A DNA stretch of 55,804 nt, from positions 1 through 55,804 of the forward strand of contig NZ_KB891903.1 of assembly GCF_000373585.1 (NCBI RefSeq). The letters are read 5' to 3'. Below are positions 1-7,051 of the stretch, piece by piece (positions within the stretch are counted from its first letter, which is position 1; every line of letters starts with the position of its first letter). The DNA comes from Streptomyces sp. MspMP-M5. GTDB taxonomy: Bacteria > Actinomycetota > Actinomycetes > Streptomycetales > Streptomycetaceae. The position numbers were made by a program, and so were the translations under genes. The notes below the pieces were generated by a model. It had not been told where the DNA came from, made no database searches, and was given only the letters and a program-made list of their open reading frames with translations.

Positions 1-347
1 CTGCTTCGCTTTACGTCCGACAACCCACCCCCTCCGGCCCGCCCCACAGGCACCCTCCCGTACATACGTGAGCGCCCCCGCCCGGTGGGGAGGAGGGAAG
101 CGGCCTCGTCGTGGTGCCCCCGAAGCCAGAAGCGCGGGTCGGCCGTGAGCACCCTTGACCTCCCCTTTCCCACAAGGGGCGGGGATCGTCGCCGTCCGGC
201 GGGAGGGTGCGGGGCCGGAGGGGTGGGTGTTCGGACGTAAAGCGAAGCAGTCCGAACACCCACCCCGGAGGCCCCGCACCCGCCACCCACCACGTACCGG
301 CGGGCCCCGCCCCACAAGCCCCCGCCGCAGGCGAACCCTACGGCGGG
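1..347. repeat. Repeat-rich non-coding stretch with large palindrome
   Basis: No convincing gene lies here. Positions 1-20 are an exact inverted copy of 231-250, and the similarity continues a further 20 bases or so with small gaps. Around 231-250 sits a palindrome: 206-235 pairs with 251-280 except for a 5-base central mismatch, leaving a 15-base loop at 236-250. The same sequence unit therefore occurs about three times within 280 bases. The stem could act as a transcription terminator for the gene remnant ending at 348. It could also be a dispersed intergenic palindrome; I cannot tell which from one window. Confidence 0.7.
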
Positions 348-452
348 TCAGTCGACAACGTGGGCGGCGATCCGCTCCGCACACGCGGACGTAGAGATCC
401 GCCCCGTATCGACCGTCAGGTCGTAGTGGACGCCGACCCAGACCGCGGTGCG
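348..452 (-). pseudogene. 3' remnant of a possible phosphotransferase-like P-loop kinase
   Basis: Read on the minus strand, this stretch gives 30-odd sensible residues ending in a TGA at 350-348, including GVHYDLTVDTGRIS and a tail ACAERIAAHVVD. The phrase YDLxVDT...CAxxI resembles, from memory, the C-terminus of chloramphenicol-phosphotransferase-like AAA kinases. There is no start codon or N-terminal P-loop: the frame runs into the end of the neighbouring membrane-protein gene at 481. I infer a gene whose 5' part was lost when the upstream sequence changed. The family assignment is tentative. Confidence 0.35.
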
Positions 453-480
453 CGGGGATTTTCCCGGCCGCCCGGCCCGG

Positions 481-1965
481 TCAGTGGGCCGAGGTGCGGT
501 GGAGGACGACGAGGTCCGCGGCGGTGCCGAGCAGGACGTAGGTGGAGTGGGGGTGGCGGGCGGTGGCGTCGGCCAGGGCCTGTTGCGGGGTGTGGTCGTC
601 GTGCAGCTGTGCGGCGACGTAGTCGGGGGCCAGCCCGCCCGTGTCGCCGGTCCAGTAGACGCGGGTGCGGCCGGTGAGGCGGCTGAGCGGGCGGATGTCG
701 GACTCCACCGTCGCGCCGTCGGGTATCCGGTCCAGCAGCCGCTGGGCGGCGGGTACTTCCGGGGGCGTGCGGTAGGTGTCGGCCTCGGTCAGCCGCGCCA
801 GCGGCAGCGTGGTGGTCAGGGCGAGCGCGGCGGCCAGCACGGCGGCGGGCAGGTGGTGGGCGTAGGAGCGCATCCAGGGCCGGGCGGAGGCGAGGGCCCG
901 GGGCAGGGCGTCGACCAGGGCGAGGAAGACGACGGGCATCAGGACGGCGCTGTAGTGCCAGTCGGTGCCCCAGTAGTGGGGTTCGTGGGAGAGGAAGCGC
1001 CAGCCGAGGGTGGGCACGGCCACGAGGAGGAGCGGGGAACGCAGCGCGAGCAGGCCGGTGGTGGGCAGCAGCGTCCACAGCAGGGTGCGCAGGGCGACGT
1101 CGACGGGTATGGCGGGGGCGTCGGTGCCGTGGCCGCCGAGTTTGCTCCAGTAGTCGTAGGAGCCGCCGCCGTTGAAGGCGGGGATGACCAGGGCGAGGGT
1201 GACGGCGGTGGCGGTGATGCCGAGGACGACGAGGGCGAGCGGCAGGGGGCCGGGGCGGCGGGTGCGGAGCAGGGAGAGCGCGCCGATGGCGGCGGCGGTG
1301 ACGCCGAGGTCCTCCTTGACCAGGAGGAGGGGGGCGGCCCAGCAGGCGGCGGTGTTCCAGCGGCCGCGCAGTGCGGCTTCGAGGGCGAAGGCGATCAGCG
1401 GGACCGCGAAGGCTATTTCGTGGAAGTCGAAGTCGACGGCCCGTTGTATGCCCCAGGACAGGCCGTAGGCGAGGCCGAGGGCCAGCCCGCGCCGGCGGCC
1501 GAGGTGGCGGGCGGCGGCGCGGGTGACGGGTATCGCGGAGAGTGCGAACAGCGCGGCCTGCGCGGTGAGCAGGGTCAGGGGGGAGGGGAACAGCCGGTAG
1601 AAGGGGGCGAGTAGCACCAGGATGGGGCTGAAGTGGTCGCCGAGGATGTTGGTGCCGGGTCCCTTGAGGTCGACGAGGGGCGCCCGGAGGTGGGCGTAGC
1701 CGCGGACCGCCTGCTCGAAGATGCCCAGGTCCCAGGAGATGGTGGACATCGTGCGGTAGCGCCCGTACGAGAGCACGGCGAACGCGACGAAGAAGAACCC
1801 GGCGGTCCAGTACGGGTCGAGGCGCGGGGCGCGGAGCGCGGCGCGGAGTGCGGCGGGCCGGGACGGTGCCGGCGCGGTGGTGGCGGGCGCGGCCGACGGG
1901 TCGGCGGCGGTGCCGGAGGAGGGCCCGGTGCGGCCGTCCGCCGCCGTTGCTGCGGCCGTGTCCAT
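481..1965 (-). CDS. DUF2079 family polytopic membrane protein
   Basis: A 494-residue integral membrane protein. After a Pro/Ala/Thr-rich cytoplasmic N-terminus of about 45 residues come roughly ten hydrophobic segments. The early motifs SWDLGIFEQAVRGYAHLRAP and LGDHFSPILVLLAPFYRLFP are characteristic of DUF2079, a family distantly related to GT-C glycosyltransferase folds. The acidic residues after the first membrane segment (WDLGIFEQ) sit where GT-C enzymes carry catalytic acids, so a lipid-linked sugar transfer role is possible but unproven. I chose ATG 1965 (MDTAAAT) because GAGG lies a few bases upstream; a GTG at 1977 would add four residues. It is divergent from the HNH lipoprotein gene. 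Confidence 0.85.
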   Translation of the reverse strand: MDTAAATAADGRTGPSSGTAADPSAAPATTAPAPSRPAALRAALRAPRLDPYWTAGFFFVAFAVLSYGRYRTMSTISWDLGIFEQAVRGYAHLRAPLVDLKGPGTNILGDHFSPILVLLAPFYRLFPSPLTLLTAQAALFALSAIPVTRAAARHLGRRRGLALGLAYGLSWGIQRAVDFDFHEIAFAVPLIAFALEAALRGRWNTAACWAAPLLLVKEDLGVTAAAIGALSLLRTRRPGPLPLALVVLGITATAVTLALVIPAFNGGGSYDYWSKLGGHGTDAPAIPVDVALRTLLWTLLPTTGLLALRSPLLLVAVPTLGWRFLSHEPHYWGTDWHYSAVLMPVVFLALVDALPRALASARPWMRSYAHHLPAAVLAAALALTTTLPLARLTEADTYRTPPEVPAAQRLLDRIPDGATVESDIRPLSRLTGRTRVYWTGDTGGLAPDYVAAQLHDDHTPQQALADATARHPHSTYVLLGTAADLVVLHRTSAH

Positions 1966-2103
1966 GGGCGTCCTCACTCTCGATTTCCGAAAAGATATCC
2001 GAACCCGGGGTACGGGTCGGTCCGGCGTCCGCCGGCCGGCCCGTCCCCCGGTTCACCTGTCCCGCAACGCCGTTGCCACGCTTTTTCGGATTGGACGCCC
2101 CAC

Positions 2104-2889
2104 GTGATTCGGATCTCCACCTCCGCCCGCCGCCCGGCCCCGAGCGCCGTCGGTGCCGCCGCCCTGGCCGTGCTGCTGGCCGTCGCCGGCTGTTCCGGCC
2201 CCGGCGGCCGGGGTGGTGGTCACTCGGACGCGGGGCCGGGCGCGTCCGTTCCCGCGGACGGCGGCGGGCGGATGGGGGCGCCGGGCAGTGCCCGGAGCGC
2301 GCTGGGCTCGCTGGCCGTCAAGCGGCCGGGGACGAAGGACGGTTACGCCCGGGACCGCTTCGGCTCGGCCTGGGCGGACACCGACGGCAACGGCTGCGGC
2401 ACCCGTGACGACATCCTCAAACGGGATCTGCGCGGGACCGCGTTCCGGGACGCGAAGAAGTGCGTGGTGGTCTCCGGAACCCTGCCGAAGGACCCGTACA
2501 CCGGGAAGTCGCTGCGCTACCAGCGGGGCCGCAGCGCCGTCGACATCGACCACGTGGTGGCGCTGTCGGACGCCTGGCAGACGGGCGCGCGGCAGTGGCC
2601 GGCCCGCAAGCGGGTGGCGCTGGCCAACGACCCGCTGAACCTGATCGCGGTGGAGGCGTCGGCCAACCGCAGCAAGAGCGACGGGGACGCGGCGGACTGG
2701 CTGCCCTCGTACGCCGGTTACCGCTGTACGTATGTCGCGCGGCAGGTGGCGGTGAAGCAGAAGTACGGGCTGTGGGTGACCCGGGCCGAGCAGGCGGCGA
2801 TGGCGAAGGTGCTCGACTCCTGCCCGCGCCAGGCGCTGCCGGGCGGGGGGACGCCGACGGAGGCGCCGGCGCGGTTCACGGCGAAGTAG
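2104..2889 (+). CDS. Secreted HNH-endonuclease-family lipoprotein (DUF1524-like)
   Basis: 261 residues starting at GTG 2104; no in-frame ATG precedes it. The N-terminus has Arg residues, a hydrophobic stretch and a lipobox VAGC with Cys30, so export and lipid anchoring are predicted. The C-terminal half carries the DUF1524/GmrSD-type HNH signature: DIDHVVALSDAWQTGA, then NDPLNLIAVEASANRSKSD, with the His and Asn expected for a beta-beta-alpha metal nuclease. Conserved Cys pairs (GNGCGT, KKCVVV, YRCTYV, DSCPRQ) fit an extracytoplasmic disulfide protein. Similar secreted HNH proteins are common in Streptomyces. The substrate is unknown; extracellular nucleic-acid scavenging or competition is a guess. 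The ribosome site is weak. Confidence 0.85.
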   Translation: MIRISTSARRPAPSAVGAAALAVLLAVAGCSGPGGRGGGHSDAGPGASVPADGGGRMGAPGSARSALGSLAVKRPGTKDGYARDRFGSAWADTDGNGCGTRDDILKRDLRGTAFRDAKKCVVVSGTLPKDPYTGKSLRYQRGRSAVDIDHVVALSDAWQTGARQWPARKRVALANDPLNLIAVEASANRSKSDGDAADWLPSYAGYRCTYVARQVAVKQKYGLWVTRAEQAAMAKVLDSCPRQALPGGGTPTEAPARFTAK

Positions 2890-2911
2890 GAGCAGCCGCG
2901 CGCCCGGCGGG

Positions 2912-2962
2912 AACGGCCCCGGGCCCGGGCCGCGGTGGTCGCGGTCCAGGCCCGGGGCCGTT
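2912..2962. terminator. Bidirectional terminator hairpin
   Basis: A perfect 14-bp inverted repeat, 2912-2925 with 2949-2962 (AACGGCCCCGGGCC and its complement), encloses a 23-base loop. It lies between the 3' ends of the convergent HNH lipoprotein and DUF4190-type genes, so it can serve both. Confidence 0.75.
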
Positions 2963-3009
2963 GCGCCGGAGGGGGTCGGGGTGGCGCCCGTCGGGGGCGC
3001 CGCGCGGGG

Positions 3010-3804
3010 TCAGCCGGTCGGCAGCTTCCAGAAGACGCCCTGCATGTCGATGTCCGGGGCGACCTCGACGTCGAGTTCCTTGGCGGTGGGCGGGGCGTCG
3101 AAGGCGACGTCCACGGTGGCGGTGGCGCCCGGGGCGATGGAGCCGTCGAAGCCGATGCCAATCTTGCCGTCGATGATCTGCTCCGCCTTGCGGCCGTCGG
3201 CGCCGGTCTTGGCCTTGATCTGGGTCAGGGCCGGGTTGAAGGCGGCCTTGCCCTTGTTCTTGATCTGCACGGTGACCTTGTACGCCTTGTTGCCCGCGGT
3301 GTGGCCGGAGGCGATGTCGCCGACGGTGTACGGGGTGAGCTTGGCGACGCTCACCTCCAGGCCCTTGTCCGGGTAGGTCGCCACGGCGCCCGGCCCGTAG
3401 GACTTGTTGCCCTTGCTGCCGTCCTTGGGCTGCGCCTGGGAGCCGTTGACCTGCTTGTTGATCTCGTCGACGGCCTTGTTGACGGCGAGCACGGTGACGA
3501 TGATCCCGACGATCGCGAGGATCATCGCGAGGCCGCCGAGGACGGTGCCGGTCACCGCCACGCCCTTGTTGGTGGCCTGGCCCTTCTTGACCCGGCTCAG
3601 GCCCACGAAGCCGAAGATCAGCGCCAGCAGACCGAGCGGGCCGGCCAGCCAGAACAGGACCATCGGGATGCCGCTGAGCGTGCCGATGATGCCGAGGATC
3701 AGGGCGGTGATGCCGAGGCCGTTGCGGGCCGCCTGGTGGTGACCGGGGGCCGGCATGCCGGGCGCCCCCTCCGGGACGGGCTGGTACTGCATCTGCTGGG
3801 ACAT
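3010..3804 (-). CDS. DUF4190/DUF4352-type membrane-anchored protein
   Basis: 264 residues. A short Gln/Pro/Gly-rich N-terminus is followed by two hydrophobic hairpins (about residues 29-70 and 80-110) with the GLGITALILGIIGTL and LIFGFVGLSRVKKGQA pattern of DUF4190. The extracytoplasmic C-terminal domain (about 130-264) has the beta-sandwich look of DUF4352, with YKVTVQIKNKGKAAFNP and GSIAPGATATVDVAF. Such proteins are abundant in actinomycetes, with no assigned reaction; surface sensing or chaperone-like roles are proposed for DUF4352 relatives. A purine-rich GGAAGGGG element precedes ATG 3804. It is divergent from the methylase-like gene across a region with repeated GTTCAC half-sites. Confidence 0.85.
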   Translation of the reverse strand: MSQQMQYQPVPEGAPGMPAPGHHQAARNGLGITALILGIIGTLSGIPMVLFWLAGPLGLLALIFGFVGLSRVKKGQATNKGVAVTGTVLGGLAMILAIVGIIVTVLAVNKAVDEINKQVNGSQAQPKDGSKGNKSYGPGAVATYPDKGLEVSVAKLTPYTVGDIASGHTAGNKAYKVTVQIKNKGKAAFNPALTQIKAKTGADGRKAEQIIDGKIGIGFDGSIAPGATATVDVAFDAPPTAKELDVEVAPDIDMQGVFWKLPTG

Positions 3805-3870
3805 GCGAAGGGGCCCCTTCCGGGCGCTGGAGTCGTTCCGTGAATCGGTGGGTCAATAAGAGCAGAGGCT

Positions 3871-3921
3871 GTGAACCGAGTCAACACGAGTTCACGAAAT
3901 GCCGAGGTTCACGCCGTGAAG
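3871..3921. promoter_or_regulatory. Cluster of GTTCAC/GTGAAC half-sites (candidate operators)
   Basis: Between the divergent DUF4190-type and methylase-like genes there are four copies of one half-site: GTGAAC 3871-3876, GTTCAC 3890-3895, GTTCAC 3907-3912 and GTGAA 3916-3920. They form two inverted pairs, GTGAAC-N13-GTTCAC and GTTCAC-GCC-GTGAA. A TATGCT that could be a -10 element lies at 3944-3949, between the cluster and GTG 4006. The repeats are visible; a binding protein is inferred. Confidence 0.45.
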
Positions 3922-4005
3922 CGGTTCGTGCGCAGTGCATGGGTATGCTCGTCGGCACAGAGGTCACCCAACGGTCACGGGGTCATCGGGACAGGAGCCA
4001 CACAG

Positions 4006-6186
4006 GTGCCGGAGAAGGCGACGGACGACAGCGCGGACCGCGGCGTTACGGAAACCCGCGCGGCCGGCGGGCGACGGGCGGACGCCCGCCCGACCGAGGT
4101 GACCGCCGCCGGCATCGCCCGGCTCGCCGGCGTCGGCCGGGCCGCGGTCAGCAACTGGCGGCGCCGCCACGCCGACTTCCCCAAACCCGTCGGCGGCACC
4201 GAGACCAGCCCCGCCTTCGCCCTCCGCGACGTCGAACAATGGCTCCGCGACCAGGGCAAACTCGCCGAGGTCCCGGCCCGTGAACGGGTCTGGCAGCAAC
4301 TCGTCGGCCACCCCGCCGGCGCCGCCGCCGCGCTCCGCCAGGCCGGCGCCGTCCTGCTGCTCGTCCAGGAGCGCCCCGCCGCCTGGCGCCAGCTCCGCGC
4401 CGCCGCCGACGACACCGAACTGACCGGCGTCCTGCCCGCCATGCTGGAATCCGTCCTCACCGGCCGGCTCGGCCCCGGGCACCCGGTGCGCGGCCTGACC
4501 CGCACGGCCCTCGCGCACTCCGCCGCCCTCGTCCGCGCCACCGGCGACCTCGCCACCACCGACGGCGCCGCCGAGGCGTACGGCTTCCTGCTCGGCCGCC
4601 ACCTGGACGCCAACCCCCGCCAGTACACCCCCACCCCGTCGGGACCGGCCGCCCTGATGGCCGAACTCGCCGCCACCACGGGCTCGTTGGCCACCGTCCT
4701 GGACCCGGCCTGCGGCTCCGGCGCACTCCTCGCCGCCGTCCACGAGACGTCCGGCCAGGGACCCGCCGGCCACGACCAGGCCCCCGCCCTCCACGGCCAG
4801 GACGCCGACCCCGACCTCGCCGCCCTCACCGCGCTCCGGCTCGCCCTCCAGGCCCCCGGCGCCGACGTCCGCGTCCGGGCCGCCGACACCCTGCGCGCCG
4901 ACGCCTTCCCCCAGCTCGCCGCCGACGCCGTCCTCGCGCACCCGCCGTTCAACGAACGCAACTGGGGCCACGACGAACTCGCCTACGACCCCCGCTGGGA
5001 ATACGGCTTCCCGGCCCGCACCGAATCCGAACTGGCCTGGGTCCAGCACGCGTTGGCCCGGCTGCGGCCCGGCGGCACCGCCGTCCTCCTCATGCCGCCC
5101 GCCGCCGCCTCCCGCCGCTCCGGCCGCCGGATCCGCGCCGACCTGCTGCGCCGCGGCGCCCTGCGCGCGGTCATCGCCCTGCCCGCCGGCGCCGCCCCGC
5201 CCAACAACATCCCGCTGCACCTGTGGGTGCTGCGCAAGCCCGGCGGCACCACCCCGCCCGTCCCCCAGCTCCTGGTCGTCGACACCGCCGCCCCCGCCGG
5301 GCCGGGCCGCGACAAACTCGACTGGCAGACCGTACGGGCCACCGCCCTGGACGCCTGGCGGGACTTCGACCGCGACGGCGGGATCGAGGAGGTGCCCGGC
5401 GTCCGCCGCTCGCTGGCCGCCATCGACCTCCTCGGCGACGACGTCGACCTCGCCCCCGCCCGCCACCTGCCGCCGCCCGCCGCCGCCGGCGGCCCCGCCG
5501 AACTCGCCCGCGTCCACGACCGCCTCACCGCGACCCTGGCCCGCACCACCGAACTCACCCCGCTCCCCGGCACCGACACCACCGCCCCCGAGGCGGCCGC
5601 CGCCCGCTGGCCCCAGACCACCGTCGGCGAACTCGCCCGCTCCGGCGCCCTCGTCCTGCGCACCGGCGGCGCCGGCACCGCCGGGCCCGAGCCGGCCCCC
5701 GCCGTCCTCACCGACCACGACGTCCTCGGCGGCCTCGCCCCCTCCGGCACGCTCCCCGAAACCCCCGCCGGCACGCCCCCCGAGGAGCCCGTCCTCGTCC
5801 AGGAGGGCGACGTGGTCGTCCCGGTCCTCGGCGGCGGCGCCACCGCCCGGGTCGTCGACGAGGCCACCGCCGGCGCCGCCCTCGGCCGCAACCTCACCCT
5901 GCTGCGCCCCGACACCGCCGCCCTCGACCCCTGGTTCCTGGCCGGCTTCCTGCGCGGCACCGCCAACAACCGCCAGGCCAGCAGCTACGCCTCCACCGCC
6001 ACCCGGCTCGACGTCCGCCGCCTCCAGCTGCCCCGCCTCCCGCTCGCCGAACAGCGCCGCTACGGCCGCCGCTTCGCCGACCTCGCCGCGTTCGAAAGCG
6101 CCCTGCGACTGGCCTCCCGGCTCGGCGAGCAGTTCGTCCAAGGGCTCCACGACGGCCTGACGGACGGCACGGTCGCTCCCGGCTGA
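4006..6186 (+). CDS. N-6 DNA methylase-like protein with fused specificity-like domain; altered catalytic motif
   Basis: 726 residues from GTG 4006, preceded by AGGAG about ten bases upstream. Residues about 31-80 form a MerR/XRE-like helix-turn-helix (GIARLAGVGRAAVSNWRRR). A type I HsdM-like core follows: helical region about 90-200, SAM motif I DPACGSG at 233-239, and motif IV at 311-316 reading AHPPFN. The canonical residue before PP is Asn, Asp or Ser; here it is His312, so catalysis may be lost or changed. Residues about 560-720 resemble an HsdS target-recognition domain (LDPWFLAGFLRG, then LDVRRLQLPRLPLAEQRRYG). No endonuclease or translocase domain is seen, so this is an M-S fusion without restriction. 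It may be an orphan methylase or a sequence-specific DNA-binding protein. A strong terminator follows the stop. Confidence 0.85.
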   Translation: MPEKATDDSADRGVTETRAAGGRRADARPTEVTAAGIARLAGVGRAAVSNWRRRHADFPKPVGGTETSPAFALRDVEQWLRDQGKLAEVPARERVWQQLVGHPAGAAAALRQAGAVLLLVQERPAAWRQLRAAADDTELTGVLPAMLESVLTGRLGPGHPVRGLTRTALAHSAALVRATGDLATTDGAAEAYGFLLGRHLDANPRQYTPTPSGPAALMAELAATTGSLATVLDPACGSGALLAAVHETSGQGPAGHDQAPALHGQDADPDLAALTALRLALQAPGADVRVRAADTLRADAFPQLAADAVLAHPPFNERNWGHDELAYDPRWEYGFPARTESELAWVQHALARLRPGGTAVLLMPPAAASRRSGRRIRADLLRRGALRAVIALPAGAAPPNNIPLHLWVLRKPGGTTPPVPQLLVVDTAAPAGPGRDKLDWQTVRATALDAWRDFDRDGGIEEVPGVRRSLAAIDLLGDDVDLAPARHLPPPAAAGGPAELARVHDRLTATLARTTELTPLPGTDTTAPEAAAARWPQTTVGELARSGALVLRTGGAGTAGPEPAPAVLTDHDVLGGLAPSGTLPETPAGTPPEEPVLVQEGDVVVPVLGGGATARVVDEATAGAALGRNLTLLRPDTAALDPWFLAGFLRGTANNRQASSYASTATRLDVRRLQLPRLPLAEQRRYGRRFADLAAFESALRLASRLGEQFVQGLHDGLTDGTVAPG

Positions 6187-6196
6187 GCCCCGGAGG

Positions 6197-6252
6197 CCCG
6201 CGTGCAGGGTTGTACGGATCGCCGACCCAATCCGTACAACCCTGCACGCGGG
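6197..6252. terminator. Strong intrinsic terminator after the methylase-like gene
   Basis: A perfect 23-bp inverted repeat, 6197-6219 with 6230-6252, has a 10-base loop and begins 11 bases after the methylase-like stop codon. No long T-run follows, which is usual for Streptomyces. It separates the methylase-like gene from the kinase operon, which therefore probably has its own promoter in 6253-6427. Confidence 0.85.
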
Positions 6253-6427
6253 CGCGGCGTCGTATATACGCTCGCAGGCACGTGCGCGCACCGGCGGCCC
6301 GGCTGCCGTGGCGCGCGCACGGCCGCCGAAGGGGCCCGCCCTGCTCGGGCAAGGCCGAGCACTCGGGAGCCCCCGGCCCGGCCCCCGGCCCCGGCCTCCG
6401 GTCACGAACGAACCATCAGGAGCAGTG

Positions 6428-7051
6428 ATGCACGGCCCAGTTCCGGCCCCGCCGGTGCACCGTCCCCCGGCGCGCGGGACGGTCCTCGCCCTGAGGTTGG
6501 TCTTCGTGGCCGCCACGGTGCTCAGCCTGGGCTTCCTGTCCTGGGCCGCGATGCTGCGGGCCGCGATCGTGCAGCGCCGGCCGCTGGGCTGGTGGCTCTT
6601 CGCCGCCGACCTGGTGCTGTTCGTCGGCACCTGCGTACTGATCGTCAGCTTCCCGGAGGACGACTGGCGCACCAACGTGGGCGTCGCCCTCCTGCTGCTC
6701 CAGATAGCCGCCGTCGTGGCGTACTACCTCGTCGTCGACCTCCGGGCCGAACGGGCCCACACCGCAGGACCGGTCCCGCCGGCCTACCCTGCCGGGGCCT
6801 TCTACCACCCCTACGCCCCGCCGCCCGTGCACCACCCCCACACCCCCCTGCACAACCAGGAGACCCAGCCCTACGCCGTCCCGGGCGCCGGCCCTCTGGG
6901 CGCGCCCCCCATGGCGGCACCACCGGTCAACCAGCAGCCCCCACAGCCCCCGCCGTACGCGCCCGAGCACCGCCCGCCGCCCCAGCGCATCGACCAGGTC
7001 CGCGCCGAACTCGACGAACTGAGCGACTACCTCCGCAAGGAGGGCCGGTGA
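6428..7051 (+). CDS. Small membrane protein encoded with a Ser/Thr kinase
   Basis: 207 residues. Three to four hydrophobic segments lie between about residues 20 and 110 (LALRLVFVAATVLSLGFLSW, WWLFAADLVLFVGTCVLIV, NVGVALLLLQIAAVVAYYLV). A His/Pro/Tyr-rich low-complexity tail follows, ending in a charged amphipathic helix (RIDQVRAELDELSDYLRKEGR). ATG 6428 follows an AGGAG a few bases upstream. Its stop overlaps the kinase start (GTGA), so the two are translationally coupled and probably act together. I infer that the cytoplasmic tail may be a substrate or docking site for the kinase. I recognise no named family. Confidence 0.8.
   Translation: MHGPVPAPPVHRPPARGTVLALRLVFVAATVLSLGFLSWAAMLRAAIVQRRPLGWWLFAADLVLFVGTCVLIVSFPEDDWRTNVGVALLLLQIAAVVAYYLVVDLRAERAHTAGPVPPAYPAGAFYHPYAPPPVHHPHTPLHNQETQPYAVPGAGPLGAPPMAAPPVNQQPPQPPPYAPEHRPPPQRIDQVRAELDELSDYLRKEGR

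Noticed and set aside
3964..6675. Long 903-codon minus-strand frame opposite the methylase-like gene
   Set aside because: It is Gly/Ala/Glu-rich and mirrors the third-position GC bias of the plus-strand gene, which has clear domains.
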